Source of the DNA: Alistipes sp.
GTDB lineage: Bacteria; Bacteroidota; Bacteroidia; Bacteroidales; Rikenellaceae
Length of the DNA: 64,000 nt
Reading direction: 5' to 3'
Assembly (NCBI GenBank): GCA_017555105.1
Contig: JAFZHB010000016.1
Span: 32,590 to 96,589, forward strand
The notes beneath the pieces are model-generated. The model had not been told where the DNA came from. It saw only the letters and a list, made by a program, of their open reading frames with translations, and ran no database searches. A program made the position numbers and the translations under genes. Numbering within the stretch: the stretch's first letter is position 1; each line of letters opens with the position of its first letter. This document shows, piece by piece, positions 50,119 through 59,522 of this stretch.

Positions 50119-52227
50119 ATGAAAAAAATCCTTCTCATGATGGCTTTTGCAGCTCTGGGAGCGGTGTCGTGCAGCGAGCGACCTGCCCCGCTTGCCATTG
50201 ACAACGCCTTGACGGCGGAGGAGATTACCGAGGGTCGTCTGACCCCCGAGGTGATGTGGAAGATGAGCCGCTCGGGCCAATCTTCGCTCTCGCCCGACGG
50301 CACGCAGCTCCTCTACGCACAGACCGACTACAACATGGCCGAGAACCGCGGTTCGACCACCCTCTGGATCGAGGAGGTGGCCACGAAGGCGGTGCGTCAG
50401 CTCACCGACCGCAACTCGCAGAACACCGCTCCGCAGTGGAGCGCCGACGGCGAGAAGATCTACTTCCTCTCGGATCGTTCGGGCAAGATGCAACTCTGGC
50501 AGATGGCCGCCGACGGCACGCAGCTCAAGCAGCTCTCCCACTTCGACTTCGACATCGAGGGCTTCGGCATCACCGCTGCAGGTGATCGCGCCTGGTATGT
50601 ACGCACGGTGCATGTCGCCGACCACCGCTCGGCCGATGTACACAAGGATATGGCCAAGTCGAAGGCGCGCATCTACGACGACCTGATGGTTCGCCACTGG
50701 GACTACTGGGAGGAGGGCGACTACCGCCACATCTTCGTAGCCGAACTCCAGAACGACCGCCTCAGCGAGGGCACGGACATCATCGGTGCCGACTCGCCGT
50801 GGGATGCCCCGCTGGCACCCTACTTCGACATGGCCGAGATCGCCTGGAACAACGCCGGCACGGAGCTCGCCTACACGGGCAAGCCGCTCCACGGCAAGGC
50901 CTACGCCGTATCGACCGATTCGGACATCTACATTTATAAGGTAGCCGACGGCACCACGCACAACATCTGCAAGCCGTGTGCCGAGGCAACGAACACCATG
51001 CCGGGCTACGACAAGTATCCCGTTTGGTCGCCCGACGACAGCCACATCGCCTTCCGTTCGATGCGCCGTGCAGGCAACGAGTCGGACAAGGAGCGTCTGT
51101 TTGTCTACGAGGTGGCTACGGGCGCGATGCGCGACCTGACGGCCGAGTTTGACTACAACGCTACGAACATCGTCTGGAACGGCAACGAGCAGCTCTACTT
51201 CTGCTCGCCGATCGAGGCCACGCACCAGGTGTGCCGCGTAGCGCTCAACGACGGTGAGGTGGAGGTGATCACGGCCGGTGATCATGACATCAACGCCTTC
51301 ACCATGCAGGGTGGCGTGATCGCAGCCGAGGTCTGCACGATCTCGATGGCCACCGAGTTCTTCACGATCGACCCCTCGAATGGCCAGATGGCGCAGCTCT
51401 CGGCCATCAACCAGCCGATCTACGACCATATCAAGATGGGTAAGGTGGAGAAGCGTTGGGTGAAGACCACCGACGGCAAGCAGATGCTCACCTGGGTGAT
51501 CCTCCCGCCCGACTTCGACCCCGCGAAGAAGTACCCCACCCTGCTCTACTGCCAGGGTGGCCCGCAGAGCGTCGTCTCGCAGTTCTGGAGCTACCGCTGG
51601 AACTTCCAGCTGATGGCCGCCCAGGGCTATGTGGTGGTTGCCCCGAACCGTCGCGGCCTGCCGTCGTTTGGTCAGGAGTGGCTCGACCAGATCTCGGGCG
51701 ACTACTCGGGTCAGAACATTCGCGACTACCTCGCCGCGATTGACGATGTAGCGAAAGAGCCGTGGGCTGACGAGACCCGCATGGGTTGCGTCGGTGCTTC
51801 GTATGGCGGCTACTCGGTCTACTTCCTGGCCGGCCACCACAACAAGCGTTTCAAGGCCTTCATCTCGCACTGCGGCATCTTCAACTTCGAGTCGATGTAT
51901 GGCCACACCGAGGAGCTGTGGTTCGTCAACAACGACTACGGTGGGGCGTATTGGGACAAGACGAACGCCACGGCGCAGCGCTCGTACGCCAACTCGCCCC
52001 ACAAGTTTGTGGATAAGTGGGACACGCCGATGCTGATCATCACGGGCGAATACGACTTCCGTATCCCCTACACGCAGTCGCTCGAGGCCTTCACGGCAGC
52101 GCAGCTGCACAACATCCCGTCGCGTCTCGTCTCGTTCGAGAATGAGGCTCACCAGGTCTTCAAACCGCAGAACTCGCTCGTTTGGAACCGTGAGTTCTTC
52201 GGCTGGTTGGAAAAATATGTGAAATAA
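50119..52227 (+). CDS. S9 prolyl-oligopeptidase-family dipeptidyl peptidase (DPP5-like) lipoprotein
   Basis: A periplasmic serine exopeptidase that removes dipeptides from peptides. A lipobox GAVSC ends the signal (Cys near residue 18). Residues 40-420 form a beta-propeller with repeated SPDGTQLLYA, SADGEKIYFLSDRSGK and SPDDSHIAFRS blades. The hydrolase domain has the nucleophile in GASYGGYS near residue 557, the Asp in GEYDFRIP near 641 and the His in NEAHQVFK near 675. The 702 residues are near those of DPP5 of Porphyromonas. It has its own terminator. Confidence 0.92.
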   Translation: MKKILLMMAFAALGAVSCSERPAPLAIDNALTAEEITEGRLTPEVMWKMSRSGQSSLSPDGTQLLYAQTDYNMAENRGSTTLWIEEVATKAVRQLTDRNSQNTAPQWSADGEKIYFLSDRSGKMQLWQMAADGTQLKQLSHFDFDIEGFGITAAGDRAWYVRTVHVADHRSADVHKDMAKSKARIYDDLMVRHWDYWEEGDYRHIFVAELQNDRLSEGTDIIGADSPWDAPLAPYFDMAEIAWNNAGTELAYTGKPLHGKAYAVSTDSDIYIYKVADGTTHNICKPCAEATNTMPGYDKYPVWSPDDSHIAFRSMRRAGNESDKERLFVYEVATGAMRDLTAEFDYNATNIVWNGNEQLYFCSPIEATHQVCRVALNDGEVEVITAGDHDINAFTMQGGVIAAEVCTISMATEFFTIDPSNGQMAQLSAINQPIYDHIKMGKVEKRWVKTTDGKQMLTWVILPPDFDPAKKYPTLLYCQGGPQSVVSQFWSYRWNFQLMAAQGYVVVAPNRRGLPSFGQEWLDQISGDYSGQNIRDYLAAIDDVAKEPWADETRMGCVGASYGGYSVYFLAGHHNKRFKAFISHCGIFNFESMYGHTEELWFVNNDYGGAYWDKTNATAQRSYANSPHKFVDKWDTPMLIITGEYDFRIPYTQSLEAFTAAQLHNIPSRLVSFENEAHQVFKPQNSLVWNREFFGWLEKYVK

Positions 52228-52249
52228 AACACCCTTTCACACGAAAAAG

Positions 52250-52283
52250 TGGGGAGATCCTTTGCGATTTCCCCATTTTTTTG
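52250..52283 (+). terminator. Terminator of the S9 peptidase gene
   Basis: TGGGGA-(g)-ATC / GAT-(t)-TCCCCA stem (52250-52259 with 52266-52275) followed by seven T. Confidence 0.85.
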
Positions 52284-52293
52284 TATATCTTTG
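52261..52293 (+). promoter_or_regulatory. Promoter of the first DUF4988 gene
   Basis: TTTG at 52261-52264 and TATCTTTG at 52286-52293, 21 bases apart. The -33 box overlaps the preceding terminator's loop. An 80-base leader with repeated TTATTAACC words follows. Confidence 0.7.
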
Positions 52294-52372
52294 TAGAGGA
52301 TTGTACTGTTACAAACCGAAAAACGAACCTTTTATTAACCTAATTTATTAACCTTATTAATCTTTCATTCTT

Positions 52373-54757
52373 ATGATGAAGAAGTTTTTTCTGTTCCTGG
52401 CAGCGGCTTGCATGATTACCGCTTGCTCGGAGGAGTATGACGACAGCGCACTGCGCGACGAGCTCGATGGTCTGGGCGACAAGGTAGAGTCCTTGGAGAG
52501 TCAGATCGCAGCACTGCAGCAGACGGCTGCCTCGATCAACAGCGAGATTGCCGCTATGCAGGCTATTGCTAACGGCATCGCCATCACGAAGGTAGAGGCT
52601 GTAGAGGGTGGTTACAAGGTAACCTTCTCGAACGGTCAGAGCTACACGATCACCAACGGCCAGAAGGGCGACAAGGGTGACAAGGGCGACCAGGGTGAGG
52701 CTGGTGCAACCGTTACGCCGCTCATGCGCATCGACAGCGAGGGCTACTGGGAGGTAAGCTACGACGGTGGTACGACCTGGGAGGCTGCTAAGGATGCCGA
52801 GGGCAACAAGGTTTCGGCTTTGGGTGCTCAGGGCCAGCAGGGCGAGCAGGGCGCTGCCGGTGTTACGCCGCAGATTGGTGTGGACGCTGAGGGCTACTGG
52901 ACGGTTAGCTACGACGGTGGTCAGACCTTCGAGCGTATGAAGGACGCTAACGGCCAGGATGTAAAGGCTGTTCAGGAGGGTGGCGCAGTTGCCGGTGGCG
53001 ACTCGCACTTCGCTTCGGTGAAGCCGTCGGATGACGGCACGATGCTGGAGATCGTTCTGGTTGGTTCGACCGATGTGATCTATGTACCCGTAGGTGGCAA
53101 GGCGCTCGTGACCTTCAAGTACAACGACGCTGCCGTAACGGGCGTACAGAACTTCCAGAATGGCGAGAGCCGCATCTACACGGTAGTTGCTGCTGCTCAG
53201 TACATGAAGGTTGTGGGTGTACCCGACGCTTGGACGGCAGAGCTCGCAGAGGATAAGCTGACGGTTACGGCTCCCGCTGCTGCTGCCGCTGCTTCGGCTT
53301 CGCGCGCTACGGCTGATTCGGCTTCGGATGTATCGATCCTCGCCGTGCTGAACAACGGTATGGCTGTGATCGTTCGCATGCAGGTGGCTATTGCTCAGCC
53401 CGAGCCCGAACCGGAACCGACCCCGACCCCGACGCCGGGTGACGCTAAGGTATTTACGATTGTAGCTGCTGATCTGGATGCTAGTGCGCTGGGTCTGCCC
53501 AATGACACCAATTCGTGCAAGGCAACGGTTGCTGCCGGTGGTACGGCTTGGACCTACAACTCGGTTGGTCTGCACTCGCTGCTCGCTATCTCGAATGCCA
53601 CCTATCAGACCCTGGACGACGGTACGAAGCTGAAGAAGCCGTGCCTCTACTTCTACAAGGCTGAGAAGATGGATAACGCACAGACCTTCATCAAGAATAC
53701 GACGGCTCTGGGCGAGATCGTTTCGATCAAGATGACGATGCTCGAGAACAACCCGACCAAGGCTGAGAACTTCGTTGTGAAGGAGACCGTAAACGGTGCT
53801 TCGCAGGTGGTTACCTCGGCTACGGCTACTGAGAGTCTGATTGAGCAAGTTTGGAACTTCACGGCCGGCAACAACGGTATGTTTGAGATTACGAACACTT
53901 CGACGGATGACCTGAAGGTGGTTATCTTCGAGGTTACCTACAAGGAGGCTGCTGCTCCTGCTCCCGATCCGGTAGCTCTGGCTACGCCGGTTGTATCGGT
54001 TGATCCCGCTTCGGTAGAGGAGGGTCAGGAGAAGGCCGTTGCAGTGGCTTGGGCTGCTGTAGAGAACGCTGCCAGCTACGATGTAGTATTCAACGGTGCT
54101 GCTGCCGTGAATGTGACGACGAACGCCTACACGATCGACGCTGCTACGGTAAAGGCGCTGACGAAGGGTGAGTACAAGGTTTCGGTAGTGGCTAAGCCCG
54201 CTGCTGATGCTACGGCATACCTCGCATCGGCTGCCGGTGAGGCTAAGCTGGTCGTTACGGAGGCTCAGGTAACCCCGACTCCAGCTGAGGCTTTGGTGTG
54301 GGGAAACGACCTCTTCAAGACATACTATGATGCAATTGTTGCTGCTGGTGGTAGCAAAGACACCAAAACGGAAAGTGATATCGACTTTGGCAATGGCCTG
54401 AAATTCATCGCCGGTGGTGGTTATGTGAAGTTCAACAGTGAGAGCGCAGGTCACCGAGTTCAGTTGGGTGGTACGGGTAACTTCGAGAAGTGCACAATGG
54501 AGCTGACCGTTGCAGGTCCCGGTACGCTGGAGTTGACGATCCGTTCGTCGAGCAGCTCCGATGATCGTTATCTGGGTGTATGGGTTGATCAGGTAGCTAA
54601 GCACAGCGACCCGGGCTATTTGGCACCGAACAGCGGTAATGAGCCCAAGATCCACACAATCGACTGCTCGGACGCTAAGGCTGGTTCGAAGGTCAACTTC
54701 CACTGCCTTGGCTCGGGTATCAATGTCTACAACATTAAGTGGACGCCTAAGCAGTAA
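52373..54757 (+). CDS. DUF4988 surface lipoprotein with fibronectin-like and C-terminal lectin-like parts
   Basis: Secreted lipoprotein of 794 residues. After the lipobox (MITAC, then SEEYDDS, which fits the surface-export signal) a coiled coil runs to about residue 60. DUF4988 follows with a collagen-like GDKGDKGDQGEAG run near 100-112 and two copies of 'DSEGYWEVSYDGGTTWE' like sequence near 122 and 170. A Pro/Glu/Thr linker near 345-358 leads to further beta-rich parts and a fibronectin III-like stretch near 540-635. The last 155 residues are a jelly-roll-like unit (ELTVAGPGTLELTIRSSSSSDDRYLGVWVD) as found beside pectate lyases. Its two-stage codon use (rich in GCT, GGT, ACG) suggests high expression. 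Probably a glycan-binding surface protein. Confidence 0.75.
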   Translation: MMKKFFLFLAAACMITACSEEYDDSALRDELDGLGDKVESLESQIAALQQTAASINSEIAAMQAIANGIAITKVEAVEGGYKVTFSNGQSYTITNGQKGDKGDKGDQGEAGATVTPLMRIDSEGYWEVSYDGGTTWEAAKDAEGNKVSALGAQGQQGEQGAAGVTPQIGVDAEGYWTVSYDGGQTFERMKDANGQDVKAVQEGGAVAGGDSHFASVKPSDDGTMLEIVLVGSTDVIYVPVGGKALVTFKYNDAAVTGVQNFQNGESRIYTVVAAAQYMKVVGVPDAWTAELAEDKLTVTAPAAAAAASASRATADSASDVSILAVLNNGMAVIVRMQVAIAQPEPEPEPTPTPTPGDAKVFTIVAADLDASALGLPNDTNSCKATVAAGGTAWTYNSVGLHSLLAISNATYQTLDDGTKLKKPCLYFYKAEKMDNAQTFIKNTTALGEIVSIKMTMLENNPTKAENFVVKETVNGASQVVTSATATESLIEQVWNFTAGNNGMFEITNTSTDDLKVVIFEVTYKEAAAPAPDPVALATPVVSVDPASVEEGQEKAVAVAWAAVENAASYDVVFNGAAAVNVTTNAYTIDAATVKALTKGEYKVSVVAKPAADATAYLASAAGEAKLVVTEAQVTPTPAEALVWGNDLFKTYYDAIVAAGGSKDTKTESDIDFGNGLKFIAGGGYVKFNSESAGHRVQLGGTGNFEKCTMELTVAGPGTLELTIRSSSSSDDRYLGVWVDQVAKHSDPGYLAPNSGNEPKIHTIDCSDAKAGSKVNFHCLGSGINVYNIKWTPKQ

Positions 54758-54776
54758 CTTTTAGCAACGAACCGAT

Positions 54777-55730
54777 ATGAAAAAGATCCTATTTTTACTG
54801 GCATGTCTATCGGGTGCGCTGCTTTGGAGTTGCTCCGATGAATACGATGACAGCCAGATCAAAAACGATATGAAAGAGCTGGCCGCTCGCATTGAGGCGG
54901 TGCAGCAGGCTGTCACGACGATCAACCAAGATCTCTCGACCTACCAGGGTCTGGTTCAGGCGCTGCAGGGCGCACGCTACATCAAGAGCGTGAGCGAGGA
55001 GAACGGCGTCGTAACGATCACCTACAACGACGACTCGGTCGTAACGCTTACCTCGGGTGCGAAAGGCCCGCAGGGCGACAAGGGTGATCAGGGTGACCAG
55101 GGTGGTCACGGCACGATCACGATGCCGAAGATGAAGATCGAAACTGACGGTTACTGGTACATCTCGGTCGATGGTACGACCTGGGAGAAGATCCTGGACG
55201 GCAACGGCAACCCGATCAAGGGTGTTGGCGAGCAGGGCACGAACGGTGTGGCAGGTGCTGTAGGCACGGCTCCGGTACTCGGTGTGGATGCACAGGGCTA
55301 CTGGACGATCGACCTGGGCAATGGCCCGCAGCAGATCAAGGATGCCAATGGCAATCCCGTGGTTGCTGATCCGTCGAAAGTGCCTTCGGGCCTCTTCTCG
55401 AAGGTGGAGGTGAAGGATGGTTACCTCGTAGTGGAGGTGGCCGGCATCGAGGGTGCAATCTCGATCCCCATCGCAACGGCATTTGCCTTTGAGGTGACCT
55501 TCGCAGCCGAAGAGAGCTTCACGGCAGGTCAGGTACGCAGCTTCGCACTCACGCAGAAGGGTGTAGCCGAGATCGCCATCGAGCGTCCCGCAGGTTGGGG
55601 CGTAAAGGTGAGCGAGACGGCTGTTGAGATCACCGCTCCCGCCACGGCCAACTCGGGCGAGCTGGTAATCTACGCCTCGTCGGCAGATGGTCTGCTGAAG
55701 GTGGTCAAGACGAAGCTCGTCGCCGCTTGA
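54777..55730 (+). CDS. DUF4988 surface lipoprotein, N-terminal half of a pectate-lyase protein
   Basis: Secreted lipoprotein of 317 residues, 19 bases behind the first DUF4988 gene and built on the same plan: lipobox WSC then SDEYDDS, coiled coil to about residue 65, collagen-like GPQGDKGDQGDQGG near 98-111, and the repeated DGYWYISVDGTTWEKI pattern near 122. It ends with a short beta-rich unit and TGA at 55728-55730. The frame beyond this stop stays open for 358 codons and encodes a pectate lyase domain. The gene may therefore be the first part of a longer protein that a stop mutation, or a programmed read-through, has split. Confidence 0.75.
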   Translation: MKKILFLLACLSGALLWSCSDEYDDSQIKNDMKELAARIEAVQQAVTTINQDLSTYQGLVQALQGARYIKSVSEENGVVTITYNDDSVVTLTSGAKGPQGDKGDQGDQGGHGTITMPKMKIETDGYWYISVDGTTWEKILDGNGNPIKGVGEQGTNGVAGAVGTAPVLGVDAQGYWTIDLGNGPQQIKDANGNPVVADPSKVPSGLFSKVEVKDGYLVVEVAGIEGAISIPIATAFAFEVTFAAEESFTAGQVRSFALTQKGVAEIAIERPAGWGVKVSETAVEITAPATANSGELVIYASSADGLLKVVKTKLVAA

Positions 55731-56807
55731 AGAGATCAAACCTCAACTCAGCTGTATGGCTACGGCGCTGCCACTACGGGTGGCGCCGGCGCCACAGCCG
55801 AGAATACCCACCACTTCAACAGTGGTACGGCATTCCGCGACTGGCTCAAACTGCGCGAGAAGAACAAATCGACCACGCCGGCCATCGTTTGGCTCAGCGG
55901 TAGCTTCACGGCTGCCGACGGACGCGACTCGGGAAGCCCGTGGTTCGACATCAAACGCACGAAGAACATCACGATCTACGGCACCGACAGCTTCCGCATG
56001 AATAATGTGGGTTTCTTCCTGAATGAGGCTGAAAACATCATCATTCGGAACATCTACATCCTCATGCCCAAGGCCGACAACGGCGCTGACGGTATCTCGA
56101 TGCAGGAGAGCAAAAACATCTGGGTGGATCACTGCACCTTCGAGTCGGTCAATCAGACCTCGGACTACGAAGATGGCTCATGCGACATCACCCACGCCTC
56201 TAATGGGGTGACGGTCTCGTGGTGCCACTTCATCAAGACACAGAAATCGTGTCTGGTGGGTCACTCGAACAGCAACACGGAGGATACGGCCATCACGGCC
56301 ACCTTCCACCACAACTTCTTCGACGGATCGTCGTCGCGCCACCCGCGCGTGCGCTTCGGTCGGGTGCATGTCTACAACAACTACTACAACGGTTGTACGA
56401 CCTACGGCGTAGGTAGCGCCTACGGAGCAATGGTGCTCGTGGAGCACAACTACTTCGATGGTTTGGTGTTGCCGACCGACATCTGCACCTTCCCGGCCAA
56501 GCAGAGTGGCAGCAAATGGGTATCGAACCTTCAGGGCGATGTAGCAGGCTATCTCTATGCCGCCAACAACGAGCTGAAGAACCGCCCCGCCAAGGCGCGC
56601 GACCCCTACCCGATGACCAATGTCGAGTACAAGGCCTACGGCGGCGAGAAGCTGGCACAACCCTATACCTATGCCGACTTCCAGCCCGCCTACAGCTACC
56701 CCTACGACCCCGCGTCGGAGGTGGCAACCGTGGTTCGCAACGGTGCCGGTGTCGGCAAGATGTCCGGCTACGCCTCGGCACCCATGGCTGCTGACAACGG
56801 GCAATAG
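55731..56807 (+). pseudogene. PL1 pectate lyase domain behind an in-frame TGA
   Basis: The frame continues from the DUF4988 gene without shift and reads as a complete PL1 domain. LYGYGAATTGGAG and HHFNSGTAFRDW open it at once, NITIYGTDSFRMNNV follows, then WVDHCTFESV and DITHASNGVTVSWCHF (the calcium-site strands) and RHPRVRFGRVHVYNNYY with the catalytic Arg. There is no signal peptide and no usable start codon before the internal ATG at 55998; starting there would lose the first turns of the beta-helix. So the lyase can be made whole only by passing the TGA. It is a pseudogene half, unless read-through or a sequencing error explains the stop. It would cut polygalacturonate by beta-elimination. 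Confidence 0.7.
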
Positions 56808-57060
56808 AATTCAAAATTTAGCATTGAGAATTCAAAATTAAGAAGAAAGGCTGTTGCAACCGCAAGGTTGGACAGCCTTTCCTTTTTATACCTTTCAGTA
56901 TCTCTATCTGCTCCGAGGCGACCTTTATGGCTACTTCACCACTACACGGCGGCTACGGAAGCCGAGGCGTTTCACGAGCTGCTCCTCCTCTCCATCGCAC
57001 GAACAGCCGTGGATGCGGAGGCGTTGCTCGCAGCACGAGTTCCGAGAGTTTCCTCCAACA
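56808..57060. other. Gene-free stretch with AT-rich repeat, terminator and coding-like remnant
   Basis: 56811-56844 holds AT-rich words of the dispersed repeat (ATTCAAAATT). A terminator (stem from 56846, loop GCAA, T run to 56887) follows. From 56888 to about 57055 the DNA is GC-rich and coding-like in one or both strands (for instance LLLLSIARTAVDAEALLAARV in one plus frame), without start codon or recognised family. It may be a gene remnant. Confidence 0.4.
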
Positions 57061-57094
57061 AAAGAGCCTGTCCAAAAATCGGACAGGCTCTTTC
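57060..57094 (-). terminator. Terminator of the BACON/DUF5689 gene
   Basis: A perfect 13-bp stem (57061-57073 with 57081-57093), loop of 7. T-rich on both sides, 48 bases after the stop codon. Confidence 0.75.
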
Positions 57095-57141
57095 TGTGAT
57101 TGCTTATGCACTGCACAGCGCAGCGATCGTGGAGAAGCAGA

Positions 57142-59334
57142 TTACTTCTGTTTTACAATCAGATTATCTACATAGTAGCGTTTCTTCGACTTTACCGTCG
57201 GCTCGAAAGTAATCGTCGTAGCCGAGGTGACACCCGAAAGCTCGAAGGTGTAGGTCTTCATCTCGGCAGTCAGCGTTTCGGTCGTTACCGACGCTGCCCC
57301 GTTGATCGTACCTGCGTTGTTGATCGTAATCGTGAGCACCGGCGAATCAGCACCTGCCGAGCCAGACCACGCGGACAAATCAACCGACAAGGTGGCATTG
57401 GCCGTTGCCGTGGAGACATTCTTAAAGGCAGGTGTCGTAAAGATTCCCTTTGCGCTGCTCGAACCGCACTTCACCTTACCGGCCGCCTGGTAGACCTTCA
57501 CCACATTCTGATAGTTATCCTTAAAGCCCTCCAGCGAGCCCGTCAGTTCATTACCAAGATCCTTCGTACCATCCTCCGTCACAGCGTTGAACTGGCTAAA
57601 ATCGTCCTTCCAGAAGTAGACATCACCGCCCGGCGTGGGATCGGGATCAGGAGTCGGATCGGGCGTGGGTTCGGGATCAGGAGTCGGATCGGGCGTCGGA
57701 TCGGGATCGGGTTCGGGCGTTGTGCCATCATCCGCAAAGTCTGCCACATCCTCCTTCGTCAGCGGGATCAACTGCGGGGCGTTGTAGGTCGAAACCACGC
57801 CACGGATCGTACCCGTCTTATCGGCCACCTTCACCTCACTACCGGCCGTCCACTTCGAGCGACCATAGACCGTGAAGTCCGTGCCGTCGTTGAAGGTGAG
57901 CGTCGTATTGAAATTCTTGCCTACGGCATCGGCCGTCGGCTTGGCATTCTGGATCTGCACGGGTACAGAGAGGTACTTCTCATAGTCCGCATTGAGCTGC
58001 GCACCCGTCAGCGTTTTGTATGCGATCGTTGCACCGCTTGAGAGCACCGTAACATCATCCAGCGTCACCTTCGTCAGCTGGCGCAAGCCATTGTAGTCGC
58101 CCGTCACGGCATTGGTGAGGTTGATCGAGAGCTTATCGCCCACCTTATACGCACCCGAGGATAACTCATAGTTGTAGACCATCACACCACTATACTCCTC
58201 ACCGTCGTTATCGATCAACACGATCGAACCCTTCGAAACATTCTCCTGGTCAGCCGAGTCACCAAAAGCGGCCACATAACCCTCAACCACCTGATCCGTG
58301 TAGTTCGTGCCTGCGATCATCAGCTGCACGAGCTCCTTCACGCTGATCGGCTCGACTTTCGGAGCCGGATCAACCGGGATGCTGATATTTTCAACACCCT
58401 CTTTCAGGTCGATCTCCGTGCCTGCTGCGCCACCCGAAACAAGCTGAACATCATCCAGCGAGAATACCGAAGCACCACCAACTACAAACTTAACATAGAG
58501 CTTATCCGAAGCCTCCTTCAGCGTGAAGGCTGCCGTGGCATAGACCCACTTCGAACCGGCCTCGACGGTCGTGTAGTTCACGCGGCTCCACTTCGTATGG
58601 TCGCCACTGATGTAGAGCTGGAACTTCTCGGGGTCAAAATCGGTGTTTTCCGTGATGGGATTATAATAGGAAGCACCGAAGCTCAACTCGAAATTACGCA
58701 TACCCACGGTGGCAATATTACCCGCCACAAACGACGGGGCACCCGCATCAAAGAAGAGTTTGCCACTACCCGAAGCATCGGCATACTCCTCACTTGTAGG
58801 CAATTCGGCAGATACTAAAACTTTCCCCGAGGGAACACCATAGAACATCCCTGCACCGGCCGTACCACCCTTCTCAAAGTCCGTGTAGTCGGCTACGCGC
58901 GGCCAAGCACCATCCTTCGACGGAGTACCGAAGTGCTCGTGCCAGAGGGTCACCTCCTGCTCGATCTTGCCCTGACGGATCTCGATCGTGCGCGTGAGGG
59001 GAGTCTCTTGCGCATTGGTTACCTGAAACGAGAGCGAGCCCACGCGTCCCTGCGTAGCGGCAGACACCGTGAGTTCAACCAGCGTTGCACCCGCGCCCTG
59101 CATCGGATCTACCTCGATCCAATCGCTATCCTCGCCGAGCGAGGCCGTCCACGGGCAGTTCGTCTCCAGCATAAAGGCAGCTTTACCACCCTCCAGCGTA
59201 AAGGCGAGCTCGGTGGCCTCCACCTCAAGGGTCGGCGCGCCCTGCTCATCCTGATCGTCGACACAGGCGGTCAGCGCGAACGCCACAATAGCCATCGTGC
59301 CCAAGAAGAACTTACGAAATAGGTTGTTTTTCAT
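57142..59334 (-). CDS. BACON and DUF5689 surface lipoprotein
   Basis: Secreted lipoprotein of 730 residues with lipobox ALTAC then VDDQDEQ, which fits surface export. Residues 30-120 are a BACON domain (LAFTLEGGKAAFMLETNCPWTAS, then EVDPMQGAGA), often mucin- or glycan-linked. A jelly-roll-like part follows to about 300. DUF5689 covers about 325-550 (ISVKELVQLMIAGTNYTDQVVEGYVAAFGDS is its start). A PDPTPDPTPDPE linker near 560-590 leads to a C-terminal beta-rich unit ending YYVDNLIVKQK. The role is probably binding of a polymer at the surface. The start at 59334 follows the signal; the open frame runs 16 codons further. It converges on the pectate-lyase genes but is transcribed from its own promoter. 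Confidence 0.78.
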   Translation of the reverse strand: MKNNLFRKFFLGTMAIVAFALTACVDDQDEQGAPTLEVEATELAFTLEGGKAAFMLETNCPWTASLGEDSDWIEVDPMQGAGATLVELTVSAATQGRVGSLSFQVTNAQETPLTRTIEIRQGKIEQEVTLWHEHFGTPSKDGAWPRVADYTDFEKGGTAGAGMFYGVPSGKVLVSAELPTSEEYADASGSGKLFFDAGAPSFVAGNIATVGMRNFELSFGASYYNPITENTDFDPEKFQLYISGDHTKWSRVNYTTVEAGSKWVYATAAFTLKEASDKLYVKFVVGGASVFSLDDVQLVSGGAAGTEIDLKEGVENISIPVDPAPKVEPISVKELVQLMIAGTNYTDQVVEGYVAAFGDSADQENVSKGSIVLIDNDGEEYSGVMVYNYELSSGAYKVGDKLSINLTNAVTGDYNGLRQLTKVTLDDVTVLSSGATIAYKTLTGAQLNADYEKYLSVPVQIQNAKPTADAVGKNFNTTLTFNDGTDFTVYGRSKWTAGSEVKVADKTGTIRGVVSTYNAPQLIPLTKEDVADFADDGTTPEPDPDPTPDPTPDPEPTPDPTPDPDPTPGGDVYFWKDDFSQFNAVTEDGTKDLGNELTGSLEGFKDNYQNVVKVYQAAGKVKCGSSSAKGIFTTPAFKNVSTATANATLSVDLSAWSGSAGADSPVLTITINNAGTINGAASVTTETLTAEMKTYTFELSGVTSATTITFEPTVKSKKRYYVDNLIVKQK

Positions 59335-59420
59335 AGGTTTTCGTGTAAATAGGTTATGTATTAATCTCTTTTTGTGCTTCATTCAGCCCCCCTCTGATGC
59401 AAGAGGAGGATTTTATCTTT

Positions 59421-59428
59421 CAAAATTA
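59421..59428 (-). promoter_or_regulatory. -7 box of the BACON/DUF5689 gene
   Basis: TAATTTTG on the minus strand with a TTGC element about 20 bases further upstream, 87 bases before the start codon. Confidence 0.5.
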
Positions 59429-59461
59429 ACAAAAGTTGCGCAGATAGGCAACTCTACAAAC

Positions 59462-59496
59462 AAAAAAAAGTTGCCCGATTGTGATCGGACAACTTC
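59462..59496 (-). terminator. Terminator of the DUF4293-GT2-DUF4199 operon
   Basis: An AAGTTG..CCGAT/ATCGG..CAACTT stem with a 4-base loop (minus strand) is followed by eight T. It lies 27 bases after the DUF4293 stop. Confidence 0.85.
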
Positions 59497-59522
59497 ATAG
59501 CAGCACGCTGCTCGCCACCTCC

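Noticed and set aside
54777-56807. TGA as a sense codon in this organism
   Set aside because: Other genes in the window, such as the second M16 gene, end normally with TGA.
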